NCBI GenBank assembly: GCA_030248215.1
Contig: JASANG010003183.1
Coordinates: 1 to 64,000 of the forward strand
Reading direction: 5' to 3'
DNA length: 64,000 nt
From: Enoplolaimus lenunculus
Lineage: Eukaryota > Nematoda > Enoplea > Enoplida > Thoracostomopsidae
Shown here: positions 56,501 to 64,000 of the stretch, one piece after another
How positions within the stretch are numbered: position 1 is the stretch's first letter
Layout of the letters: every line of letters begins with the position of its first letter
Translations under genes and position numbers: made by a program
The notes under the pieces: model-generated
The model's input: the letters and a program-made list of their open reading frames with translations, nothing else
Database searches by the model: none
What the model was told of the DNA's origin: nothing

Positions 56501-59500
56501 GAACACCGCCGCTCAGAGCATTTTATTTGTGACGCGCGGCGAGCGTAGCGTCGACCTGCAGCGATCACCAGCGTTCGGTGACGCAGCGGACGGCGCCGGG
56601 CGACGCTGCGCGGCATAAGTAAAGTATAGCACAACCCTTGCTGTGAAAATGTTTTTACAATAGAAACCTGTAAGCGTGTGATCTTATATTAATATAGCTG
56701 GAACGCCAACCATACGTATTTTGTCATCTATCTAGCAAGTTATATACCTTCAAAACGCAATTGCTAAATTAAATTTCGTCATTTTGGTTCAAACCATCGT
56801 TTCAGGTGACATCAACATCATTTTGGAGCGAATATATCCGACCAATCAGCGGCATTCACAATTGCAGCTGGTGAAATCATTTCGAACCAATGACAAAACG
56901 TACAAATTGTCAAAAGAGTCAAGTTGGAACGAATATTTGGTTGAATTTAAACCTGACGCTCCTGAATTTCGGGTATGGATTATGCTGTTCCAACTGTTCA
57001 AAAAGTTTGCATTGTTCACAATCGAACCTTTAAGGTTAACGCGTGATAATTTTAAATTATGCTTGCTAATATTTGCGATCTGCAATAAAAGCTTTTGACT
57101 GGACCCGACAGTGTTCTAAGCTTAAGCGTATAAGCTTAACTGTAACACTATGAAACGTGGCAAACTGTTGAGTCGATGAAATTTCGGATTACAAGTTGTC
57201 GGCTGATGAGTTGTCGGGTGACGAATTGTTGTATTGTTTAAACTGGTGTCGCTGAAAATCATAAGAATTTAAGCGAAACTCTATGTATTAACCAGCTTAT
57301 TTGGGGTCCACTATAGTCTTACTTGAGATACTGTATAGAAATATGTGGCCATGTTACTTTAAGGGGCGTCCCGGTTACCGGTGGGTCTATAAAAGAGTAG
57401 GTTTAGATTCTAGATTACATTTTTTGCTTAGGCTTACGCTTAAGAACCCATTCTTGCAGCGCTTAGGCTTAGGCTTAGGTTTAAGAATAATACGCCAAAT
57501 TCGCTGTTACGCCCCTTAAAGTAACATTGGCCGAAATATGGGTTCGTCTATTGCCTCGAATAGGTAACGAAAACTTAGAACTTTATAGCCGTATCACATT
57601 AAATTAGATGTGTGTGTGCTACAGTCGAACATAGGGTCTTTTGGGCAAAACTGGCGCGACGGTGCCGGAATCGAAACCACTGATCCATGGCCCGCCACCT
57701 GGTTAGCCATAAACTCAAAGTTACGGGTTCTGAGAGTGAGAAGCAATGCTGATTCCACCGTTAACTTTACATAAACCACAGCATCAAACTCCTGTTACTG
57801 CATTGTTTGTAATACTTCGTCTGAGAAGTGTAAAATATAACAGAGATTTCAAAATTTTTTGGTCAATTTTGACCTTTTAAGGGTGCCGCTATACTTATCG
57901 TGCGACGCCGTCCGTCACTGTCCGGCGCTTGCGTCACCGTTCGTCACTATACACTGCAAAAACTAGTGAGTCAAATTGACTCTCTCCGAAATAGGCTTTT
58001 CCGGACTACACAAGCTGAGTCAAAATTCGACTCCGCCAGAGTCAAATTTGACTCACTGCGCGACTCAGTTAGTCGAATGTGAGTCTGGCGGAGCCGAATT
58101 TTGACTCTGTTTGCGTACTCCGAAAAAGCCTATTTCGGAGGGAGTCAATTTGACTCACCATTTTTAGCAGTGTACGGTGTATGCGTGAGTAATTTGCGTA
58201 CGATTCCACACAGTGACGCACGATGACGCACGGCGCCGTACCGGTGACGCACAATGACGGACGGCGCCGTACGGGTGACGCACGATGACGGACGGCGCCG
58301 TACGGGTGACGCACGATGACGGACGGCGCCGTACGGGTGACGCACGATGACGGACAGCGCCGGACGGGTGACGCACTATGACGGACGGCGCCGTACGGGT
58401 GACTCACTATGACGGACGGCGCCGTACCGGTGACGCACGATGACGGACGGCGCCGTACGGGTGACGCACGATGACGGACGGCGCCGTACCGGTGACGCAC
58501 GATGACGGACAGCACCGGACGGGTGACGCACGATGACGGACGGCGCCGTACGGGTGACGCACGGTAACGGAAGGCGCCGTACCGGTGACGAAACGGCGCC
58601 GGATGTCATCAAAAGTAAACCGACACTCACAGTAATGTTATCCTGTTGCCTAAATTTGAATTTAATTTTAGTTAATAATTGAAATCGATACCAACTATGG
58701 ATTAACACCAACATGCGTCTACGCAATAGACGATTTACGACTAGCGCAACAACCATTCAATCAGCTGTGGAGACCAAATTTCAAAGGTAAACATTGAAAA
58801 TGTGGACAGTAAACATTTTTTCAACGCATTATTGACACAGCCTACCCGATATGGTACAGTGATCAATGGTAATGTCTTCGCCCCCCCCACGCCGAAAATT
58901 TAGGATAACTCGGGAAATGTGTACTACTTTGTCCCCGCTAAATTTTATTTTGCGTCAATTAGAAAGTCTTCGTCGTGGGGGGTGAGCAGTGCGTCCGGGC
59001 CCTGTGTTTGGCAGTATGAAATATGTAATCAATTTATATTTTTGGCAAATGGGTTATGACATGTCTACATGATCAATGAGAAGGTGGGAGCACAGCAAAA
59101 AATGGTGGGTCAAATTGACTCTCTCCGAAATAGGCCGTACGGGACAACACAAATTGAGTCAAAATTCGACTCCGGCAGAGTCAAATTCGATTCACTGAGT
59201 CGAATGCTTGACTCTGGCGGAGTCGAATTTGACTCAGTTTGTGTAGTCTCGTAGAGCCTATTTCGGAGAGAGTCAATTTGACTCACCATTTTTTGCAGTG
59301 AGCGCTACAATCAGCATTGGAATTTTTGTGCTGAAATTGAATGAAACCAAGCCAGGCAAAGCGTGCGAGAAACCAAACGCATTTTGTGTTTCAATTTCAA
59401 TGCAAAATCTTAGTTGAGAATCGCTCTGATCAATGAAATATATTTAAACCCGCACTGCAAAAAATGCTGAGTCAAATTGACTCTCTCCGAAGCAAGCTTT

Positions 59501-60693
59501 TCCTGACTATACAAACTGAGTCAGGATTCGACTCCGCCTGAGTCAAATTCGATTCAATGTAACTCTGGCGGAATCGAACTTTGACTCAGTTTTTGTAGTC
59601 AGGAAAAGCCTATTTCGGAGAGAGTCAATTTGACTCACCATTTTTTGCAGTGCGAACGTCAAAACCAATAAGAAACACCCAGAAAAGGCTTCTCGGGTTG
59701 AGGCCGTTAAATTCGGTGCCCAAATTAATGTGTGGTCGAGGTTGCTAAGCCCGACCCAGTTTGTCGAAGGCGTCATTTTTGTTTACCAAAAATGAACGCA
59801 TTCGCCGTTGTGGCCAATGTATAGAACAAGGCCGTAACAGTAGCATAGGTATATTCCTAAACATAAGCCTAAACCTGAACTCAAGCAAAAATATTAGTCT
59901 AATGCTTAAGTTTACTATATTGCAGTCTCGTAGAAAAACGTTCCACCTTTGATCTTCACATGGGCAGCCATACTTTATACTTTTCAATATCGTCATTTAA
60001 AAAATTGTTTAAAAAAATTCAAATAAACTATCATTTGATTTCTTTATTTTCTGTATCACACACCCTCTGATATGTTACCCCCCCGATGTGTTCAGCGAAA
60101 AATCATTGAAAAATACACAAATTCTAAACAAAACTACAATTTTAATTTGCTGAAAGGCAGATAGTTTTGTAATAAACTAACAACACCGAAGTATTTTACT
60201 ATAAGGTTGTATAAGAAATTTGTTTGACAGCTGTATTTGCGGTAGCAACAGTGCCGGAGCAAGCTCGAGTGGGGGTCCCCAAAATTCCGGGGTGGGAAAC
60301 GCCTTGCGATGATCGAAATATTTTTAAAATTTTTTGTTTCAAATCTTGGGCCCATGTAAAGATCACGGGCAGAACGTTGTTCTATGGGACTGCAATAGAG
60401 TAAGCTTAAGCTTTAGACTAATTTTTTGCTTGGTTTAGGCTTAGGCTTAGGCTTAGAAGTATGCTCATTCTTGCGCTTAGGCTTAGGCTTAGGCTTAGGC
60501 ATAGGCTTAGGAGTATGCTTACAACACTGTTCCGCCCCTGTTCTTTACATTGGACTAGTCTTGTTAGGGTGCACCTCCAAATGGGGGGTACGGAGGTGGC
60601 TGCTCCGGTCCTGGGTACCAATAGTTGACGACTGCTTATAGATAAGATGACGTAAATGGATAATGTTCTGAACTGATTACAGAGCCAGACTGA
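50533..60693 (+). CDS. Secreted FN3-MAM domain protein
   Basis: Probably an extracellular adhesion or matrix-type protein. Eight exons join in phase: 50533-50587, 52143-52240, 52838-52940, 53571-53663, 54482-54706, 56262-56417, 56806-56972 and 58672-58786. A possible last exon, 60683-60693 (E-P-D-stop), would give 340 aa. MIIYVSVLILIVYGILAS is a signal peptide. One FN3 domain spans about 20-116, with VPYEPKNLKVVPTD, SIVLFWEPP, GYLVTWTN and APNTTYMISLRAS. One MAM domain spans about 141-325, with CNFDSQ, QWCGWF, SRLASPVF, CLQYWLFA, SWNEYLVEF, FRLIIEID and the hallmark YAIDDLRL. Four MAM cysteines are present. No membrane anchor is seen, but the 3' end is the weak point and could lie in an unseen exon. 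Nearly every intron holds transposons. Confidence 0.87.
50603..51628. mobile_element. MAR-E element split by a ~0.8 kb insertion
   Basis: Left part 50603-50672 (CACTTCAAATTCCAATGAT, after TA) stops at TAATAACAGTA. The right part resumes at about 51469 (GAGTTGACTTGATTCTCAC) and runs to TGAGTTAAAATTGATCC. The two halves together cover the family consensus. Confidence 0.65.
50673..51468. other. Foreign-looking G/T-rich insert, possible mitochondrial DNA
   Basis: This insert inside MAR-E has strong strand asymmetry: G and T dominate at 50795-50890, with an 18-base T run near 50718 and a C run near 51446. One frame (51271-51480) is very hydrophobic (FWCFYFLFDSNLLSFFCFF), as in organelle membrane proteins. 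This fits a nuclear copy of mitochondrial DNA, but no mitochondrial gene was identified. Unclassified low-complexity DNA is the alternative. Confidence 0.3.
51690..51874. mobile_element. MAR-D element, left end eroded
   Basis: TCAAAATTCGGCTTCGCCAG, GGCGGAGTCGAATTTG and CACCATATTCTTCAGTG match MAR-D; the left terminus is blurred. Confidence 0.65.
51875..52142. other. End of FN3-MAM intron 1
   Basis: AT-rich intronic sequence up to the TATTTTCAG acceptor; nothing else recognised. Confidence 0.4.
52262..52395. mobile_element. GC-rich element I, short intact copy
   Basis: GGGCGGCGCTATACTTTTG at the left and CAAGTATAGGGTCACCC at the right are inverted. Inside, GACGGTGCCGTCC and CGGATGGTGCCGGACG pair around TGAATTTCTCACG. 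FN3-MAM intron 2. Confidence 0.7.
52964..53142 (+). mobile_element. TEL-A element in FN3-MAM intron 3
   Basis: GGCAAATGTATAGAACAGAA at the left and GCTATGTTTTACATGGGCC at the right. The array is decayed (CCTAAGAATAAACG). Confidence 0.75.
53143..53570. other. Intronic stretch
   Basis: AT-rich part of FN3-MAM intron 3; nothing recognised. Confidence 0.4.
53749..53974. mobile_element. MAR-E element, TA-flanked
   Basis: CACTGTAAATTTTAGTGAG at the left and AACTTGGAATTTACAGTA at the right with TA flanks. FN3-MAM intron 4. Confidence 0.82.
54270..54360. mobile_element. MAR-D left-end fragment
   Basis: CACGCTGCAAAAATGGTGAG and GAAATAGGCTCAATGGGAC match the MAR-D left arm; the rest is missing or scrambled. 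Confidence 0.55.
54795..54860. mobile_element. Element K fragment
   Basis: ATAATTAAAGCTGGAATGG and TTACGTATTTTGGCAAC match the left end of element K at 9546. Confidence 0.5.
54861..55297. other. Intronic stretch
   Basis: AT-rich part of FN3-MAM intron 5; nothing recognised. Confidence 0.35.
55298..55462. mobile_element. MAR-E fragment
   Basis: CAGCAAGTCGGTTATTTTAG, GAGTTGATTCTCAATCTGG and TTCTGAGTTATGATAATCG match the MAR-E body; both termini are missing. Confidence 0.6.
55463..55855. mobile_element. hAT-like element with CCCGCGGGT words
   Basis: CATAGGTATACGTGGGTAAAG at the left and ACTCGCGGGTAGCGCACAG at the right, with many GGGTAAACCCGCG and TACCCGCC words in inverted arrangement. The layout resembles common hAT-derived miniature elements. 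Confidence 0.5.
55869..56215. mobile_element. Inverted-repeat element M
   Basis: GTCGTAGCC at the left mirrors TGCTCTACGAC at the right. AATTCCGAATTGGGCTA and GCACAATTCGGATTTGGGC are inner arms. FN3-MAM intron 5. Confidence 0.45.
56445..56631. mobile_element. GC-rich element I relative
   Basis: TTGCGCTATACTCGTTGCGCG at the left and GCATAAGTAAAGTATAGCAC at the right are inverted. GCGGACGGCGCCGGGCGACG lies inside. FN3-MAM intron 6. Confidence 0.55.
56685..56770. mobile_element. Element K fragment
   Basis: AATATAGCTGGAACGCCAAC and ATACGTATTTTGTC match the left end of element K. Confidence 0.45.
57347..57532 (-). mobile_element. TEL-C element with target duplication
   Basis: GGCCATGTTACTTTAAGGGG at the left and CCCTTAAAGTAACATTGGCC at the right. 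Flanks GAAATATGT and GAAATATGG agree at 8 of 9 positions. It holds GGCTTA units with an ACCCATTCTTGCAGCGC spacer. FN3-MAM intron 7. Confidence 0.88.
57640..57720 (-). repeat. tRNA-like relic
   Basis: On -, GGTTTCGATTCCGGCACC resembles a T arm (B-box), preceded by GGTGGCGGGCCATGG. No cloverleaf forms. Confidence 0.3.
57952..58172. mobile_element. MAR-D element nested in element I, TA-flanked
   Basis: CACTGCAAAAACTAGTGAG at the left and CTCACCATTTTTAGCAGTG at the right, TA on both sides, full palindromic body. Confidence 0.88.
58205..58600. repeat. 31-bp GC/CpG-rich minisatellite
   Basis: About 12-13 units of GACGGACGGCGCCGTAC plus GGGTGACGCACGAT. Variants ACCGG for ACGGG and AGCGCCGG alternate. 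Each unit holds the palindrome ACGGCGCCGT. Open frames through it on - are artefacts. Confidence 0.93.
59091..59300. mobile_element. MAR-D element
   Basis: CACAGCAAAAAATGGTGGG at the left and TCACCATTTTTTGCAGTG at the right, full palindrome. FN3-MAM intron 8. Confidence 0.85.
59453..59652. mobile_element. MAR-D element
   Basis: CACTGCAAAAAATGCTGAG at the left and CTCACCATTTTTTGCAGTG at the right, 150 bp from the previous copy. Confidence 0.85.
59812..59965 (+). mobile_element. TEL chimera: A-type left, B-type right end
   Basis: The left end is TEL-A (GGCCAATGTATAGAACAAGG, CAGTAGCATAGG). The right end is TEL-B (AAACGTTCCACC, TTTGATCTTCACATGGGC). This mixed copy links the two families. Confidence 0.75.
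60348..60554 (-). mobile_element. TEL-B element
   Basis: GGGCCCATGTAAAGATCACGG at the left and CCCTGTTCTTTACATTGGA at the right, with GGCTTA modules. Flanks CAAATCTTG and CTAGTCTTG may be a decayed duplication. Confidence 0.82.
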
Positions 60694-61700
60694 AGCCAGG
60701 ACGGCTCAACCCTCATAGAAAAATTTTTACCATCCCACCGGACACATTTTATCTCCAAATTGTGAGCACAAAGAAATTCCCACATTCCCCTCTTAAATTA
60801 TCTTTGTCCACACCAAGCATGCTATGCTGGCTACAGGTCTGCTCTGAGTATTGAACAAATGTATTCAGCGCGCGTTGCTTTTTAATTTTACCAATATCGT
60901 TGTCAGGAAGCCTAAGCTAAAACGTCGAAAAATGTTTATTTTAATGCCTAAAGTCGGCTAATGTTACTATTAGGATAGTAACTAAAGATTAAATACATTC
61001 CTGATCCTAAGCGTAAAAGCCTACTCTTTAGTCTCACCAAAAATTCGAAATTTTTTTGACAACTATGTGCCTTAAATTTCTTTGCACCATCTTATAATTA
61101 ATTATCTTGGAGCGTCGATGACCACATTTTTAAAATATCAAATCCGGATATCCATTTCCGTTATTTTGACCGTTTTTCGTTTTTGTTTCCGTTATTTTTA
61201 CTATCCGTTTACACCATAAATCAAATGTGAATTGCATAATTTCTGACCTCACCGTATATACTACAATGTTCATATAATGCATACCTTAATAAGCATACGA
61301 GCGTTTTATACCAAGATAGGTAAGACAAATTGGATAAATCTTATGATTTCTTACGTGTAAAAATGTTAGTCATAAAAATACTAAGAAATTGGGTTCGTTT
61401 CAAAAACTGATATTACCAAATAGTTTGTCAATACCTAGAAATTTTTCAGCGACTAATACTTTTTAGATTTTCCTTAGTTAAGTTTCTCGAAATAATATAT
61501 AATCCCTTGCTAATTATTTGGTCTACTACAAAACTAACTTTTTAACCTATACCTACTCTCTAAAAGCTTAAACTAACTCGTTTTAAGCTTAAGCTAATGT
61601 AGCACTGCTAAACTATTAACTTTCTAGGTTAACTAAACTAACTGATAGGTTACTCTTAAACGTATATGAAATATGTCTTATTTTTAGTTTAATCTAAACT
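60694..61700. other. Gene-free stretch with TEL-C relic
   Basis: A short TEL-C relic lies at 60956-61048 (GGCTAATGTTACTATTAGG, CCTGATCCTAAGCG, GCCTACTCTTTAGTC). The rest is AT-rich. No poly(A) signal is obvious after the proposed FN3-MAM stop. Confidence 0.4.
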
Positions 61701-64000
61701 TAGTGAATTCTATAAGGTTGGGACCCTGCACCTAAGCATAAGCCACCTATCCTCGGCGATCCCAATCTTATGATTGTGCGATGACAAAACTTGTAGAATC
61801 GGCTTAGCTACGCTGGCTTAGCCGTGCTCGGGATAGGATTTCCGCGCCCAGGTCTGGAGTGCACTTGCATTCCCAATCCTTATCCGTCATCACCGGACCC
61901 ATTTCTGGGTTAAGAAATTAGTAAATTTTTAACCTACTAAAAACCGGCCAGCCAAATACATGGCTGGACTGCAATAAAACAAAATTCGGAACTAGGAGAC
62001 TCATATCCTTGCGCATTCCTGCCCCTGGTTAAAACTTCTGACCACCGTGGCAAAACTATATTGTCCATCCGGTGGGCAGGCAAAATTCGGAGTGCGGGGA
62101 AAAATAAATTCTTGGTAAAAAGGAATTGGTCAAAAAGGAAAAAGAAAAACGGGGACCCGTACCGCCCATTTTAGGGCTGTAGAAATTTTTACTATACGCA
62201 ACAATCGTTCAATACTCGGGCCCCAAAAATTAGCCGGGAAAAGAAAAAGGAAAAAGGAAAAAGAAAAATATCCATCCCTAGTCCGGACAATAACAACATA
62301 TTCTAACTCGGACTCGCTCGGTCGCGAATCGAGCCAGTCCGAGTCAGAGTCAACAAAAACAGCCCCGTCCAGCGGGGATTGACGCGTCAAAAGCAACAGA
62401 AAAGTAACAAACAAGGGTAAAACAGCTCTCTTTGTAGTTCAACTGCAACAAAGTTTCGGAAGCTTCTCGGAAAGTTTAATAGAGTACCATTTTGAACTGA
62501 ACCTTTGAGTTTTATTACTGAAGAATTTTGTAAGTACCAATACATATTAAGCCCGTTAAATTTTTATCATATTTCCCGGTACCGCCGACGCTTCTGGCCA
62601 CCGGTACTCGAGAAACATGTAACGCAAAACAAAATTTTCCGTAGCCGACTTCTGTGCTCGAAGCTGGCCACATCGGCGAGTGAAAACTGTAAAACAAAGA
62701 CATGAAAATTACGCTTAGAAGGCATCCGCCAAATTTATGTGCTATACTGGCAACCTGAACACGAAAACAAACTGAATGCCTAAATTGTAGAATCGGCAGC
62801 AGCTTTTATACCCTGCCGGATGGCTAAACCAAATTTGCATAAATAGAAGCTTATTTGCATAAGCTTCCTAAAATTTTGTAAAATTAGCATAAATTTCTGA
62901 AAACCGGCCAGGTAGTTATGGTCGAAAAGTTTCGAATTCGGAGCGAAAGCAACAACAACAACAACAAAAACAAAAACAACGACAACAACAAGAGCAACAA
63001 CATTGCAATTGGTAAACCAAAATAAACAAGGAACCGGAGGGGGAAAGAAACAGTATGAAAGAACAATTAAGTTAGGGTAGCAAGAGGTTTACATGAGGTG
63101 GGTGTCTGTTCAGATGCACTGCGCAGGCTGCTCACGCTCAGAATCTGAGATTTCCAGCTGCTGAAATAAATGCTCGAGGAGCGCCTGACCCCGTGCCACT
63201 TTCTAGCGTCCACGGGGTAGACGTCCGCACCGCATCTCAAATGTAATAACTGCCAGCAGCTGTGACCCAAAGCAGAATCGCTCCGCGATAACGGGGCAAA
63301 TTTTTCAGAATACCATAACCTCAAGAGCGCGTACCCAGAGGCATCCCTACATCCCCTCTTCTTTTGGCTTGATGTCTCCATCAAGGGGTTGCGAGGCAAC
63401 ATCTCAACAAGACCAAGAGGAGCAATGAGGGAGGCAACAGGGTACGCGCCACTTGATTTACCAGCGCGAGCAACCCATATCTTTAGCAAAAAACCGCAGC
63501 TGAATTAACGTGAAAAGGGGCAAGGGTTGGTCAAAAGTTGCGTTTAAAATCATGGCGCATTGACCACAAAACGTAACAGCTATTTATATCAAGGAGCTGC
63601 AAAACTAGGGTCAGAATTGATTTCCCGCGTCACACAGACATGCATAAAAAGTAGCAAATGTACAAACATAAAAAAATATTAAAGTTGTTTGTTAAATCAG
63701 CTCTTTCTGTCATCAAGTACAATATTGCTTGACCAGACGCTATTACGTTGAAGATATCATTTCATTATTGAACCCAACAAAGTCATCATATTGAAAGTAA
63801 TCAAGAAGAGTCAACTTAGCCGCGAGATCGTCGTTGGACCAAAGAAACAAGACGCGAGTAAATGAGATCACTCGAGTAATCATATTATGAGATAATTACG
63901 GTTAGTAGATCGAAAACTTGAGAACCGTCGATGTTGATTTGCCCCTTCCGAGACAGCTTTCTTCTGTCGTCGCCCAAATGACGCCTTTAATTGCGCTATC
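61701..64000. other. Unclassified region of different texture
   Basis: TEL and MAR elements stop here. The sequence is less AT-rich, with purine runs on + (GGAAAAAGGAAAAAG near 62245), a CAA-rich tract at 62946-63000, and inverted words TCGGACTCGCTCGG and CCGAGTCAGAGTC. A 140-codon open frame on - (63067-63489) lacks recognisable motifs. It may be part of a larger mobile element beyond the window. No gene is supported. Confidence 0.35.

Larger units (their letters stand above)
57881..58627. mobile_element. GC-rich element I, expanded, with nested MAR-D
   Basis: GGGTGCCGCTATACTTATCG at the left and CGCCGGATGTCATCAAAAGT near the right match the ends of the copy at 52262. MAR-D is inserted at 57952, and the right half has grown into a 31-bp minisatellite. 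Confidence 0.7.

Noticed and set aside
58069-58756. Arg/Ala/Pro-rich open frames on the - strand
   Set aside because: They are translations of the 31-bp GC-rich minisatellite.
63067-63489. 140-codon open frame on the - strand as a gene
   Set aside because: No domain, start context or splice pattern was recognised; it lies in unclassified sequence.

Overview
The window looks like nuclear DNA of a nematode. It is AT-rich, with intron-dense genes and short (T)nCAG/(T)nTAG 3' splice sites. It also holds very many short arrays of TTAGGC, the nematode telomere repeat. All six supported host genes are on the + strand; exons were joined by hand from GT/AG sites and phase matching. No species can be named from the sequence alone.

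Layout: 1-5.7 kb is a broken BEL/Pao LTR retrotransposon on the - strand. 6.6-9.3 kb is an unrecognised gene for a hydrophilic protein full of Trp-Lys repeats. 9.5-13.5 kb is a nest of small DNA transposons. 13.6-17.6 kb is HUS1, the DNA-damage checkpoint clamp subunit, in six exons. 18.8-24.9 kb is a purine nucleoside phosphorylase in eight exons, with changed substrate-pocket residues. 25-31.2 kb is almost only repeats. 31.3-37.5 kb is a Golgi-type carbohydrate sulfotransferase, whose last intron ends in a 48-bp minisatellite that carries the splice acceptor. 37.6-45.3 kb is a second repeat field. 45.3-47.4 kb is a secreted ten-cysteine protein. 50.5-60.7 kb is a secreted FN3-MAM protein in eight or nine exons. 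60.7-64 kb differs in texture and is unclassified.

The dominant feature is a community of non-autonomous DNA transposons. TEL-A, TEL-B and TEL-C (about 30 copies) have long terminal inverted repeats around an internal TTAGGC-like array, always in one orientation relative to the ends; some copies have 8-bp target duplications. One copy holds about 0.9 kb of array. MAR-D and MAR-E are palindromic, TA-flanked, Tc1/mariner-style elements. Others include a TTAA-flanked element with a tRNA-like module, an inverted-repeat element with two convergent tRNA-like modules, hAT-like CAGGG elements, a GC-rich element holding a 31-bp minisatellite, and several minor families. Many sit inside introns or inside each other. 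HUS1 introns are the exception and show no recognised copy.

The host genes do not form a pathway. They cover genome maintenance, purine salvage, glycan sulfation and three secreted or novel proteins. 3' splice-site-like sequences 8-57 nt before most start codons suggest spliced-leader trans-splicing. No convincing functional tRNA, rRNA or CRISPR was found.
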